From assembly GCA_963966185.1 (NCBI GenBank), contig CAWZYM010000283.1, forward strand, positions 2,361,001 to 2,425,000: 64,000 nucleotides of DNA. The letters are read 5' to 3'. Shown here piece after piece: positions 21,856-38,338 of this stretch (position 1 is its first letter; every line of letters begins with the position of its first letter). The position numbers were made by a program, and so were the translations under genes. The notes beneath the pieces are model-generated. The model saw only the letters and a program-made list of their open reading frames with translations, was not told the origin of the DNA and searched no databases. The stretch comes from Rhabditoides inermis (lineage: Eukaryota; Nematoda; Chromadorea; Rhabditida; Rhabditidae).

Positions 21856-22462
21856 CGCCTCATCTGTCTTCTAGCCATAGTAGCTCTTGCTGCAGCGTAC
21901 GTAGTGGAGCGAGATGAGTGCATAGAAGAGACAACTACACAGTCAGTTCACTTCTCTCTCTCTCTCTCCTCATAGTCTCATCATACCTTCAGGTCCACCA
22001 CGACTGCACCTGTGCCGAAGACTGAAGGTATTCGTGCCGTTCAGAAACTGACCACTTGACGTACACAAACCCATGTTCAGGGACGTGCAGACTGAGCGAC
22101 GTCAGGTTCTCGGGAGACTGGCATATCGACACCGACATGGTGCACATGCGTCTGTGATATGTACTGTCTGATTTAGAACGAAGAGCTCGAACCGATGCGT
22201 ATCGTCTATGTCACGTGCGGCTCTCGCGGTACCACCCGAGCCTCCGTCAACTTCATGGTGCGCATTTCGACCATAAAACTTTGATAATATCACGTATTAG
22301 GGAGAGCTAACCAATGTGTGGAGCGAAAGTGAAGGACGTCTGAGGACGTCGCTGATATGTCTGGACAATGGCCGACTGGGATTCGAATACAACAGAGCAG
22401 AGTGGCCGCGCCAGTCCATGTCGTTCACGCCACTCGTCTCGGCCATTTGCGACACGGAATAA
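21853..22462 (+). CDS. Small secreted protein, 141 residues, copy A
   Basis: Five exons close in phase: 21853-21941, 21993-22027, 22081-22139, 22177-22257 and 22301-22462. MRLICLLAIVALAAAYVV is a clear signal peptide. It is followed by an acidic segment with one cysteine (ERDECIEE), a threonine-rich linker (TTTQSTTTAPVPKTEG) and a compact domain with cysteines in TCRLSDVRF, VYVTCGSRGT, LICLDNGRLGFEY and AICDTE. Introns are only 37-53 bp long. The layout of a threonine-rich linker plus a six-cysteine-scale domain resembles nematode-expanded extracellular families, but I cannot name it. An identical gene lies in copy B. Confidence 0.75.
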
Positions 22463-23709
22463 TACTCGACTGATAAAAATTCGCATCTGTTTTTTCATTG
22501 TTGTTAGGGCTATGATTTAGCTATAAAAGTAGGAGAATATAGCAAGACTGCCTAGTCAGTACATCTGTAATGTTATTGCCATTCTCTTTTCCCCCGTTTC
22601 CATCTCTCACGTGCAGAGAGTCAACAAGAATCATGATTATTTGTGTATTACTCGCAAGGTGTATAGATATAATCATTCAATACATTTAATTTTGTTGTCA
22701 GTTCAGAGCGAAATGCCGGTTGGTTTAGTAGCTATGACACAAAATACGTCACGCTTGAAATCGTCTATAGGCCATTCCCCCCTTTCATCGTATTGCAATT
22801 TCGCTGGCTCGCGAGACAGACGAGAGTTTTTTTTTTGCGAATTTGCCACCATTGTGTGTTTTTGTGCTCAAACACGGCGAAAATGATGGAATGCGAAAAA
22901 TCGAGCACTACAGATCTCTGAGCATTTTATCTGGGCATCTCCTTTCAGAAAACTGGGCGCTGTACGGAGTTTGAAGAGAGTAATCAAGTTTCGGAGCTTT
23001 CCCATAGTAAATCGAATCAAAATCAAGGTTTTTGCTCTCTAATTAGAAAACGGAAGCGAAAATCAAAAATCGAACACTAGAGATCGATGAACACTACTGA
23101 TATCCATCACATATCCAAATTTTGTAAAGATTGCTTGATTCCGGAAGAAGCCAAGGCCAAGTGCGCGAACTGCGCACATCGAATGATCTCGCGCGGGCTG
23201 GTAACGGGCTATTGATGCCTCAAATGCTGTCTGGTAAACTTTCGGCGAAATGACTGCCGTACGATGAACGTGGGGGTTGAACATTCTTCGTTTTTTCAAT
23301 CGCTCTATGCTCTATTGGAACTTGTCGTAGAACTGAGTAGCCCTAATGAAGTTGTTTTGGTTTTCTGGTAAAACGAGCCGAACCAAGTGTGTGTTTACTC
23401 CTTTTTTCCACTGTCGCTTTGTCTTATTTGCTATGATGCTATGTATACGTTTTATAAACGGTTGAAATTATGTTATGATTTTTCACGATTGCATGCGATT
23501 CTGTATCAGCATCATATCATCCTTGAAGCTCATTTCCCAATATGGTTTAAAAGCCTTCAAAAAACATTGATATGAATGTATTGACACGAACCAATAGACA
23601 AAACATTATTGTCATTCAGAAAGAATGTGACGCGATGACAGATCCGATTCTTGTAAATATTCTGGCAGTGATACATAACCGTGGCTGTTCTCTACGTAGC
23701 CATTTTGAA
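22463..23709. other. Intergenic region between the two secreted-protein genes
   Basis: AT-rich. Open frames on both strands lack splice context and protein character. It contains a T homopolymer near 22827 that is one base longer in copy B. Nothing else was recognised. The same holds for 34613-35860. Confidence 0.4.
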
Positions 23710-24699
23710 ATGTTTCTTACATTTTCTATCATTGCATTTTTGGCGATTTCACCGTCTTCTGTACTGGGAGAGAAGTACTTTCGTGAGTTATCATTACATT
23801 TTTGTGATGTGTTCAAGTTCATACTTGTTTTCAGTTGACGGAGATTGTTTCGATGGCGATACTCAAATGAGATGTGTCGACAATGCGCCAGACAAGGCGC
23901 TCCACCCGTCATTCTACTCTAAACACACGTGTTTCTGTGACAGAGGTAAACTCTCAAAACAAGCGACTTAATTCTGCAACTAGCTCTCTTCGAACGCGTA
24001 TTACCACTCTTGCAAAACATTTACCGTAGACCGTAGAGGGCGTTTTTTCATTATTCGATTCACGTCTAGGTTAAGACGGTTTTACTGGGTTTTTTTTCAA
24101 CCTAGAGTTCAAAATAAGTTGGTACTGTACCTTTAAATAGCAAATCTCAGTCAACTCTACGAAACCGGTGCCCTCAGCCTATCCCGATCTGAACGGACAG
24201 TCCGGATACTACGTGGCGCGTGAGTTTCAAAGTGTCAATCAATTCACTGGTGATGCATGTTTCAGCCAATAAATGCCACTCAAATGATATCGATGTGTGG
24301 TGTTCGCATGAACGTCGCCCGTGGCTGGGAAAAGAGTGCGAATGCGTGCGGATGGACTCGAAGGTCTACGAGATCTCGGATCGCGATGAAGACAAGTGTG
24401 AAGACGGCTACACCAAGTTCTGCGACACACATACGCATGTTGGTAGTGAAGTGAAGACAACGAAAACGTGCAAGTGTAAAGCGCACGGCAAGTTCTCTTA
24501 TAAAGTAGAAAAGAGCGAGGAGTGCAAGGAGGGATACGGTAACAAGTTGTGTCTGCCCTGCCCGCCGGAAGTAGCAGAAGGCAAAGAGTGCTTCGCATGT
24601 CTCTGTTTTCTAGAAAGAGAAGGTGCTCAAGCTAACTCTGTACGCGTTTTATCTATCATTTTGACCTTCACAGTTGCGTGCATCCATTTCTTCGACTGA
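23710..24699 (+). CDS. Cysteine-rich secreted or GPI-anchored protein, 219 residues, copy A
   Basis: Four exons close in phase: 23710-23782, 23835-23945, 24178-24219 and 24266-24699. MFLTFSIIAFLAISPSSVLG is a signal peptide. The mature part has about three cysteine-rich modules ending in C-x-C: HTCFCDR; KCHSNDIDVWCS with ECECVR; and CEDGYTKFCDTH with TCKCKA. A last block ECKEGYGNKLCLPC with CFACLCF follows. The C-terminus SVRVLSIILTFTVACIHFFD is hydrophobic and preceded by small residues (GAQANS), as expected for a GPI anchor signal or a single membrane anchor. Family not recognised. An extracellular role, perhaps in the cuticle or in interaction with the outside, is a guess. Confidence 0.78.
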
Positions 24700-24983
24700 T
24701 CTTTTGTTTTCACTGAGTATTGACGTTATTCATTTCACTATCATTATTATGAACCTATAAATTCACTGTGCAGTTTTGTACTTTTATGTATGTTTGTGCA
24801 CGATGTAGGATGGTGTCTTATACGTTTACAATAATAGCTATTCTCTTTTCTCCTGCTTCCTTCTTTCTCGCAAAGAAAGTCAACAGCAATTGTATTTATT
24901 CGTGTATTACTCACAAGTATACAAATAAATTCATTCAATTATGCAACAATGTGCACTTTCGCCATTTTTCTATCGATTGCGAT

Positions 24984-25241
24984 GAGGCACACCGGCTGAA
25001 CCGAGAGCTGCACAGGGATGAGGTAGTACCTGAAGTGGAAGTGTAAGAGACGATGTACTCATTCACTCATACTCACCACAGACGGAACACAACTCTGATA
25101 CACTCCAACTCTCCGGTGATTTCGAAGTATATCTGGACGCATGCTCTCGCCGCCTCCAGTAGCATTGGAGTGCACATAGCGATGGAAGAGATGAACAGAT
25201 TGCGCTCCAATCGAGCCGAAGTAGACTTCTGTAGGGACTGA
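24984..25241 (+). CDS. Hypothetical 3' coding fragment, copy A
   Basis: Two segments join across a 39-bp intron with an AAGT/GTAAG donor and a CACCACAG acceptor (exon end 25042, next exon 25082-25241). The result ends in KYIWTHALAASSSIGVHIAM and then EEMNRLRSNRAEVDFCRD before a stop. The first segment contains DEAHRLNRELHRDEVVPEV. No start or upstream exon was found, so it may be a decayed 3' end. Family not recognised. Confidence 0.35.
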
Positions 25242-25312
25242 AAACATGCTGAAACTAGAAATCTTGAAATGTGTTTTTGGTAGTATGTAGAGCTACCAGA
25301 TCAGATTATGTA

Positions 25313-25314
25313 TG

Positions 25315-25388
<74 letters not shown>
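25313..25388. repeat. (AT)n microsatellite, copy A
   Basis: An uninterrupted AT run of nearly 70 bp that is 6 bp shorter in copy B (37472-37533). It is one of the few differences between the duplicates. Confidence 0.97.
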
Positions 25389-25393
<5 letters not shown>

Positions 25394-25589
25394 TTCCTCC
25401 ACACTCGCATTCCCATCGATAGATAGACACATATACAGAATATACACACAACGATTTGGACACATGTGCTCGAGAAAAATAGAGTCTACAATTTATGTTG
25501 ATAAAAATTAAAATAGTTGCAAATAACCCACACGGCTTGTGTTCAAATCAAAGTTCATAGCGACAGTTGCTTCCGATAAATTAAAATAA

Positions 25590-25942
25590 GTAACTTCCGG
25601 ATCGCAAATCAAAACAAGGGCAGTATACAAAACCATCGGAACCAACCAAACACAAGCAACCATTAAAGGTGTTAAGATGGACATTATACTCTGAAAAAGT
25701 GGTTGATCATGTTCTAATCACAATTCTTCGAAACTAACATTGTAGGTGAATGGAATTCGGCATGCGATAAATCGGGAAACAGCAAATGGGAGATAACTGA
25801 GCTTAATAACACAGTGAGAGTACGTTATGAGATAGACGATTGCGCGTTCGATAAGAACATTAGTTTCTACCTGAGAATATTTTATTTATTTGTGTTTATA
25901 AAAACAAACCTACATCAGAAAAGAAAAGTAGTTTCTGTCTGA
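25590..25942 (+). CDS. Hypothetical coding fragment, copy A
   Basis: Two open segments (25590-25668 and 25746-25942) join in phase across a 77-bp intron with a TTGTAG acceptor. The product contains RAVYKTIGTNQTQATIKGEW, followed after a few residues by KWEITELNNTVRVRYEIDDC and AFDKNISFYLR. Regular spacing of W, N-linked sequons and C suggests a small extracellular domain. No initiator was located. The last 20 residues before the TGA look less protein-like, so a further splice is possible. Confidence 0.35.
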
Positions 25943-26033
25943 ACATAAAACCGAAAAAAACCGCGGTGAAAACGACGAAATCCGCGAAAAACTGACGCAT
26001 GTTTAGATATTATCACAACTTGCAAAAACGTAC

Positions 26034-26193
26034 CTGATTGATAACGAAAATGCGAAACGTCTTGTATTCTCGTACAGCCTCATTGCTTTGTTGGAATACA
26101 ACAATAACCCATATGTTAATCACCATAATAAATGACGTGACTGCGAACAGACAAATATCGGAAAGCATCGAAAGCAAAAACACGTGAGGAATT
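26034..26193 (-). pseudogene. Serpentine chemoreceptor exon fragment, copy A
   Basis: A minus-strand exon with acceptor GACTGTTACAG and donor GTACGT. It encodes two hydrophobic helices (IPHVFLLSMLSDICLFAV, FIMVINIWVIVVF) followed by QQSNEAVREYKTFRIFVINQ. The pattern of a serine-containing loop, then Y-K, then a polar helix start (F-x-I-N-Q) is typical of the Str/Srh/Sri nematode chemoreceptor superfamily near the first intracellular loop. No companion exons were recognised on either side, so it is probably a relic, though unfound small exons are possible. Confidence 0.5.
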
Positions 26194-26222
26194 CTGTAAC
26201 AGTCGGTGGGCAAACCAGTCAC

Positions 26223-27656
26223 CGCGCGAGAGATAACAGGGTTTTCATACGATTACGAAAGTGAAAATGTAAGTTTTGTGTGGCGCAGTTATCTTGACTG
26301 TAATAAATTATTATTAATTATAAGCGAGCCGATCGATCAACGCCCAAAAGTGTTTTCCGGTCGAAGCGGAGAAGCGGAAGTTTCTAAACAGTCGAAAGCG
26401 AAATGTGAGCCAGTTATAAGCTAATTAGCTTGCGTATATATTCGCGCTTTATTAGGGGGCTATTCAAAAATGTTATACGACAAGTTCATACGTATCAAGC
26501 GAATCAAAAAAATCAAGAATCTCTCAAACCGTGACGTATGTGTCATAGCATCCCTTCGCTGCTTCTATTTTCTATTGTAATGTATAGAGGAGGGTTCGGT
26601 GGAGTTCACATGAACATGATTTGTAATACTCGCGTCGCCTATAAATTGCCCTGCTACGATGGTTCGTGGACAGTCCGTCAATAAAGACCTTACTAGACCA
26701 GTGATTTTCATCGAGCTGTCACTATATTCACTCTCATCTGCTCGTTCATGAGATGCTCATCGCACAGTGCTTTTCGATGACGATACAGGTCTGCCGAGGC
26801 TGTTTGTGTGATTGAATCTGAAACGCTTTTTTTGCTCGACTCTATGGATTCTGAACACCGTCGGCGACCGTCGGCCACTCTCATCTCACCTGAACGAATT
26901 GTGTATGATCCCTGCCGAACACAACGTAGTTGGTGTGGTGTGTGGTTCATGTTGTGGAGTGTGACGTGTGATGATTGTGGTTCGGTTTCAGGCATCGTCT
27001 GGGAGCGCCGGCACCGTCGGCCTTGAGGCCACCGTCGGCCACTGTGCCGTCAAAAGATGTCGAACATTTTCGTGTCCGTATGAGCTAGTGACCACGATTT
27101 GTTCATCTGTCTCCAACTGCGCAACATTTCAATAGAAATTTATCATATTACTCATCTAGACGATATCAAATATCAGCATATATCACCGATCGACTTTGGA
27201 TCAGAAAACACAGTTTCAGGACTCATCAAACATGATCATCGAACAATAGAGAGTACGTGGCAAGTCGGTGTGTGTATCAGGGTTTTTGGGTGGAAACGTA
27301 TACATCGCAACGAGAAACGTATCTATATTTATAAAACCATATACTCTCATGTACTAGCAGGAGACTGACGCTCTCTAGAGACTGACCGGACAGACATTGA
27401 CCCAAAAACGAGGAGAGAGAGAGTGGTGAAAATCAATACATCAATCAATCGATATATCGATCGATAATGGGAGAGGGAAACGAAGACCACTGTGGGATAT
27501 GCCGGATGAAGACAAAAAGAGAGACTGGGGGAGAATTAAAGCCGCTCATGGGGACAAAAAGGGCGCGTTGCTGCATCGAGATCAGAGATGGGGGCGAGTG
27601 TAAGGCAGGAGTGATGGAAAGGGGGCGTGACTGAGATGGGCGGAGCCGTTGACACG
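26223..27656. other. Intergenic region with LTR-like patch
   Basis: Between 26545 and 26730 there is a CCTATAAATTG TATA-like box, then CAATAAAGACC as a polyadenylation-like signal, in LTR-like order. No partner LTR or gag/pol remains nearby. At 26855-27045 short GC-rich direct units around CACCGTCGGC recur. No coding exon was recognised. Confidence 0.3.
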
Positions 27657-32184
<4,528 letters not shown>

Positions 32185-32498
32185 CTGAAAACGAGTTGTG
32201 TACTGTTTGCGTGAACAGAAATATTGCTAATCTCTCTCTACCCTACCTTCCAATCAGGATACCTTTCTCTTTTTTTGCCTCCATCCATGCTGACACTGAC
32301 ATTTAGTTTACCGTCATGCTCTTATGCTTTGTCTCTCAAGTGTCATTCATAATATCAAGACCTCGAAACGAGTTTCATCACATGTCATTATACTTTCATT
32401 TATTTGATTGAATACTAATTTTATGATGTCATTTTATTTACGAACTTGTATGTAGCTATTGTCACTTTATATTGCAGATAAAGTTTGTTTTCTTCAGC

Positions 32499-32538
<40 letters not shown>

Positions 32539-32701
32539 CGACAGAAGATTCGGAATACAACGATCGATTGCCAAAAAATGTCTCCGTGATTTTCATTGTC
32601 TTTAAGTTTGAGAATTCCTCGTCTCCAGCCTGATGCTGTAGATGTAGAGAGTAGCAAAATCGAGTAAGATTTTTCGAAGTATGGTTTTCCTTCATGAATA
32701 C

Positions 32702-33578
32702 TAGTGTTGGGCAAAATCCTAATCCGAGTTGGATTTTGGATTTTGGATTAATCAAAATCCCAGATATTCAGGGTTTTGGATTTTGGATTAATCCGTAATC
32801 AAAAATTGTGGATTTCGGGTTTTGGATTAACCCAAAATCCAAAATTTTTGGATTTTGGATTTCTGATTAATCCAAACTTTGGATTTTGGATTAAAGGGAG
32901 TGTACACTCTGATTTCCGAAGTTGAGTTAGCACCGGGATGTGAAAATATGTTGAAAACGACTCAGTTTTGTCAATACAACTATTTGCTGAAAATGTCTGC
33001 AAGTTGGTGAAAATTGAGCGCAAAATGTATCAAAATGCAGAAATTGGTGCCAATTGGTGCCAATTTTCAATGTTCAACAGAATTTTTCATCGACTTATAG
33101 GTATCTCCGACACATAGTTGCAATGACAAAAGTACATCATTTTCAACATATTTTCACATCCCGGTGCTAACTCAACTTCGAAATTCAGAGTGTACACTCC
33201 CTTTAATCCAAGTTTTACATTGTCTTTTTGGCATCTTTATGTCTTACTAATAGTAGAATTTGGTGTTTTTGATGTTTCTGTAACGTTACAAAGGCGCCGT
33301 TATAGATGAAAGCTCAAATAAAGTGAAATTTCATCATTTAAAACGACATTATTTTAACAATTTGTAAACGAGTAGATTAATCCAAAATCCAAAACCCGGA
33401 TTTATGGATTTTGGATTTGGATTTTGGATTAATCCAAATCCCCAAAAAACTGGATTTCGGATTTCGGATTAATCTGAAATCCAAAATTTCTAAGATTTTG
33501 GATTAAGATTCGGATTCATCCGATTCATCCGATTAATCCACGATTAATCCAAATTTGGATTAATCCTGCCCAACACTA
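32702..33578. mobile_element. hAT-like MITE, copy B
   Basis: Same element as at 20552-21428, with the same ATGAATAC flanks at 32694-32701 and 33579-33586. The identical insertion site shows it predates the segmental duplication. Confidence 0.9.
32891..33206. mobile_element. Nested TTAA-flanked MITE, copy B
   Basis: Same nested element as at 20741-21056, in the same position inside the hAT-like MITE. The nesting therefore predates the segmental duplication. Confidence 0.88.
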
Positions 33579-34002
33579 ATGAATACATGTTTTCCTTTTC
33601 CTTCAGTATATGTTTTCCTTCATGATACTTGTTTTTGTCTGTCGTAGGAAATGTCGTAGGAAGTTTTTCTTGTTAGAAAATTTGTTTTCATCGAATACGG
33701 TATATCGAACAATGTACCAGTGCCGATCGGAAACTTGACTCATGCCTGCAATAAAACTGAGCTCGCTGAATACGTTCAGAGATGTCTATTCTCCTCCGAA
33801 AATTTTGACAAAGGATCAGGCGAAAAGCAATTTGCGCGGAGCAGGACAAAATCACTGCTGAACGCGACAGTCTTCTCCGTATAAAATCTGATCCGAGAAA
33901 GGGACAGTATAGCACCACACGTCGACAAGAAGTGCTGGTGTGAATGCGGCTCAGTACCACATTTGCAATGTTTATGCCCATTATTCGCAAATAAACTTTC
34001 AG

Positions 34003-34612
34003 ATGCGCCTCATCTGTCTTCTAGCCATAGTAGCTCTTGCTGCAGCGTACGTAGTGGAGCGAGATGAGTGCATAGAAGAGACAACTACACAGTCAGTTCA
34101 CTTCTCTCTCTCTCTCTCCTCATAGTCTCATCATACCTTCAGGTCCACCACGACTGCACCTGTGCCGAAGACTGAAGGTATTCGTGCCGTTCAGAAACTG
34201 ACCACTTGACGTACACAAACCCATGTTCAGGGACGTGCAGACTGAGCGACGTCAGGTTCTCGGGAGACTGGCATATCGACACCGACATGGTGCACATGCG
34301 TCTGTGATATGTACTGTCTGATTTAGAACGAAGAGCTCGAACCGATGCGTATCGTCTATGTCACGTGCGGCTCTCGCGGTACCACCCGAGCCTCCGTCAA
34401 CTTCATGGTGCGCATTTCGACCATAAAACTTTGATAATATCACGTATTAGGGAGAGCTAACCAATGTGTGGAGCGAAAGTGAAGGACGTCTGAGGACGTC
34501 GCTGATATGTCTGGACAATGGCCGACTGGGATTCGAATACAACAGAGCAGAGTGGCCGCGCCAGTCCATGTCGTTCACGCCACTCGTCTCGGCCATTTGC
34601 GACACGGAATAA
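34003..34612 (+). CDS. Small secreted protein, 141 residues, copy B
   Basis: Identical exon structure and sequence to the gene at 21853-22462, shifted by 12,150 bp. Exons are 34003-34091, 34143-34177, 34231-34289, 34327-34407 and 34451-34612. Confidence 0.75.
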
Positions 34613-35860
34613 TACTCGACTGATAAAAATTCGCATCTGTTTTTTCATTGTTGTTAGGGCTATGATTTAGCTATAAAAGTAGGAGAATATAGCAAGACTG
34701 CCTAGTCAGTACATCTGTAATGTTATTGCCATTCTCTTTTCCCCCGTTTCCATCTCTCACGTGCAGAGAGTCAACAAGAATCATGATTATTTGTGTATTA
34801 CTCGCAAGGTGTATAGATATAATCATTCAATACATTTAATTTTGTTGTCAGTTCAGAGCGAAATGCCGGTTGGTTTAGTAGCTATGACACAAAATACGTC
34901 ACGCTTGAAATCGTCTATAGGCCATTCCCCCCTTTCATCGTATTGCAATTTCGCTGGCTCGCGAGACAGACGAGAGTTTTTTTTTTTGCGAATTTGCCAC
35001 CATTGTGTGTTTTTGTGCTCAAACACGGCGAAAATGATGGAATGCGAAAAATCGAGCACTACAGATCTCTGAGCATTTTATCTGGGCATCTCCTTTCAGA
35101 AAACTGGGCGCTGTACGGAGTTTGAAGAGAGTAATCAAGTTTCGGAGCTTTCCCATAGTAAATCGAATCAAAATCAAGGTTTTTGCTCTCTAATTAGAAA
35201 ACGGAAGCGAAAATCAAAAATCGAACACTAGAGATCGATGAACACTACTGATATCCATCACATATCCAAATTTTGTAAAGATTGCTTGATTCCGGAAGAA
35301 GCCAAGGCCAAGTGCGCGAACTGCGCACATCGAATGATCTCGCGCGGGCTGGTAACGGGCTATTGATGCCTCAAATGCTGTCTGGTAAACTTTCGGCGAA
35401 ATGACTGCCGTACGATGAACGTGGGGGTTGAACATTCTTCGTTTTTTCAATCGCTCTATGCTCTATTGGAACTTGTCGTAGAACTGAGTAGCCCTAATGA
35501 AGTTGTTTTGGTTTTCTGGTAAAACGAGCCGAACCAAGTGTGTGTTTACTCCTTTTTTCCACTGTCGCTTTGTCTTATTTGCTATGATGCTATGTATACG
35601 TTTTATAAACGGTTGAAATTATGTTATGATTTTTCACGATTGCATGCGATTCTGTATCAGCATCATATCATCCTTGAAGCTCATTTCCCAATATGGTTTA
35701 AAAGCCTTCAAAAAACATTGATATGAATGTATTGACACGAACCAATAGACAAAACATTATTGTCATTCAGAAAGAATGTGACGCGATGACAGATCCGATT
35801 CTTGTAAATATTCTGGCAGTGATACATAACCGTGGCTGTTCTCTACGTAGCCATTTTGAA

Positions 35861-36850
35861 ATGTTTCTTACATTTTCTATCATTGCATTTTTGGCGATTT
35901 CACCGTCTTCTGTACTGGGAGAGAAGTACTTTCGTGAGTTATCATTACATTTTTGTGATGTGTTCAAGTTCATACTTGTTTTCAGTTGACGGAGATTGTT
36001 TCGATGGCGATACTCAAATGAGATGTGTCGACAATGCGCCAGACAAGGCGCTCCACCCGTCATTCTACTCTAAACACACGTGTTTCTGTGACAGAGGTAA
36101 ACTCTCAAAACAAGCGACTTAATTCTGCAACTAGCTCTCTTCGAACGCGTATTACCACTCTTGCAAAACATTTACCGTAGACCGTAGAGGGCGTTTTTTC
36201 ATTATTCGATTCACGTCTAGGTTAAGACGGTTTTACTGGGTTTTTTTTCAACCTAGAGTTCAAAATAAGTTGGTACTGTACCTTTAAATAGCAAATCTCA
36301 GTCAACTCTACGAAACCGGTGCCCTCAGCCTATCCCGATCTGAACGGACAGTCCGGATACTACGTGGCGCGTGAGTTTCAAAGTGTCAATCAATTCACTG
36401 GTGATGCATGTTTCAGCCAATAAATGCCACTCAAATGATATCGATGTGTGGTGTTCGCATGAACGTCGCCCGTGGCTGGGAAAAGAGTGCGAATGCGTGC
36501 GGATGGACTCGAAGGTCTACGAGATCTCGGATCGCGATGAAGACAAGTGTGAAGACGGCTACACCAAGTTCTGCGACACACATACGCATGTTGGTAGTGA
36601 AGTGAAGACAACGAAAACGTGCAAGTGTAAAGCGCACGGCAAGTTCTCTTATAAAGTAGAAAAGAGCGAGGAGTGCAAGGAGGGATACGGTAACAAGTTG
36701 TGTCTGCCCTGCCCGCCGGAAGTAGCAGAAGGCAAAGAGTGCTTCGCATGTCTCTGTTTTCTAGAAAGAGAAGGTGCTCAAGCTAACTCTGTACGCGTTT
36801 TATCTATCATTTTGACCTTCACAGTTGCGTGCATCCATTTCTTCGACTGA
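35861..36850 (+). CDS. Cysteine-rich secreted or GPI-anchored protein, 219 residues, copy B
   Basis: Identical to the gene at 23710-24699, shifted by 12,151 bp. Exons are 35861-35933, 35986-36096, 36329-36370 and 36417-36850. No disabling change was seen. Confidence 0.78.
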
Positions 36851-37134
36851 TCTTTTGTTTTCACTGAGTATTGACGTTATTCATTTCACTATCATTATTA
36901 TGAACCTATAAATTCACTGTGCAGTTTTGTACTTTTATGTATGTTTGTGCACGATGTAGGATGGTGTCTTATACGTTTACAATAATAGCTATTCTCTTTT
37001 CTCCTGCTTCCTTCTTTCTCGCAAAGAAAGTCAACAGCAATTGTATTTATTCGTGTATTACTCACAAGTATACAAATAAATTCATTCAATTATGCAACAA
37101 TGTGCACTTTCGCCATTTTTCTATCGATTGCGAT

Positions 37135-37392
37135 GAGGCACACCGGCTGAACCGAGAGCTGCACAGGGATGAGGTAGTACCTGAAGTGGAAGTGTAAGAG
37201 ACGATGTACTCATTCACTCATACTCACCACAGACGGAACACAACTCTGATACACTCCAACTCTCCGGTGATTTCGAAGTATATCTGGACGCATGCTCTCG
37301 CCGCCTCCAGTAGCATTGGAGTGCACATAGCGATGGAAGAGATGAACAGATTGCGCTCCAATCGAGCCGAAGTAGACTTCTGTAGGGACTGA
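37135..37392 (+). CDS. Hypothetical 3' coding fragment, copy B
   Basis: Duplicate of 24984-25241, with the same splice sites and stop. The same uncertainty about a missing 5' part applies. Confidence 0.35.
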
Positions 37393-37465
37393 AAACATGC
37401 TGAAACTAGAAATCTTGAAATGTGTTTTTGGTAGTATGTAGAGCTACCAGATCAGATTATGTATG

Positions 37466-37538
<73 letters not shown>

Positions 37539-37734
37539 TTCCTCCACACTCGCATTCCCATCGATAGATAGACACATATACAGAATATACACACAACGAT
37601 TTGGACACATGTGCTCGAGAAAAATAGAGTCTACAATTTATGTTGATAAAAATTAAAATAGTTGCAAATAACCCACACGGCTTGTGTTCAAATCAAAGTT
37701 CATAGCGACAGTTGCTTCCGATAAATTAAAATAA

Positions 37735-38087
37735 GTAACTTCCGGATCGCAAATCAAAACAAGGGCAGTATACAAAACCATCGGAACCAACCAAACACAA
37801 GCAACCATTAAAGGTGTTAAGATGGACATTATACTCTGAAAAAGTGGTTGATCATGTTCTAATCACAATTCTTCGAAACTAACATTGTAGGTGAATGGAA
37901 TTCGGCATGCGATAAATCGGGAAACAGCAAATGGGAGATAACTGAGCTTAATAACACAGTGAGAGTACGTTATGAGATAGACGATTGCGCGTTCGATAAG
38001 AACATTAGTTTCTACCTGAGAATATTTTATTTATTTGTGTTTATAAAAACAAACCTACATCAGAAAAGAAAAGTAGTTTCTGTCTGA
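37735..38087 (+). CDS. Hypothetical coding fragment, copy B
   Basis: Duplicate of 25590-25942, shifted by 12,145 bp because the intervening AT run is shorter. Confidence 0.35.
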
Positions 38088-38178
38088 ACATAAAACCGAA
38101 AAAAACCGCGGTGAAAACGACGAAATCCGCGAAAAACTGACGCATGTTTAGATATTATCACAACTTGCAAAAACGTAC

Positions 38179-38338
38179 CTGATTGATAACGAAAATGCGA
38201 AACGTCTTGTATTCTCGTACAGCCTCATTGCTTTGTTGGAATACAACAATAACCCATATGTTAATCACCATAATAAATGACGTGACTGCGAACAGACAAA
38301 TATCGGAAAGCATCGAAAGCAAAAACACGTGAGGAATT
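38179..38338 (-). pseudogene. Serpentine chemoreceptor exon fragment, copy B
   Basis: Duplicate of 26034-26193, identical in sequence. Confidence 0.5.

Noticed and set aside
24239..24598. 119-codon minus-strand frame with cysteines
   Set aside because: Antisense of the last exon of the cysteine-rich secreted protein, which has a signal peptide and matching splice phases.
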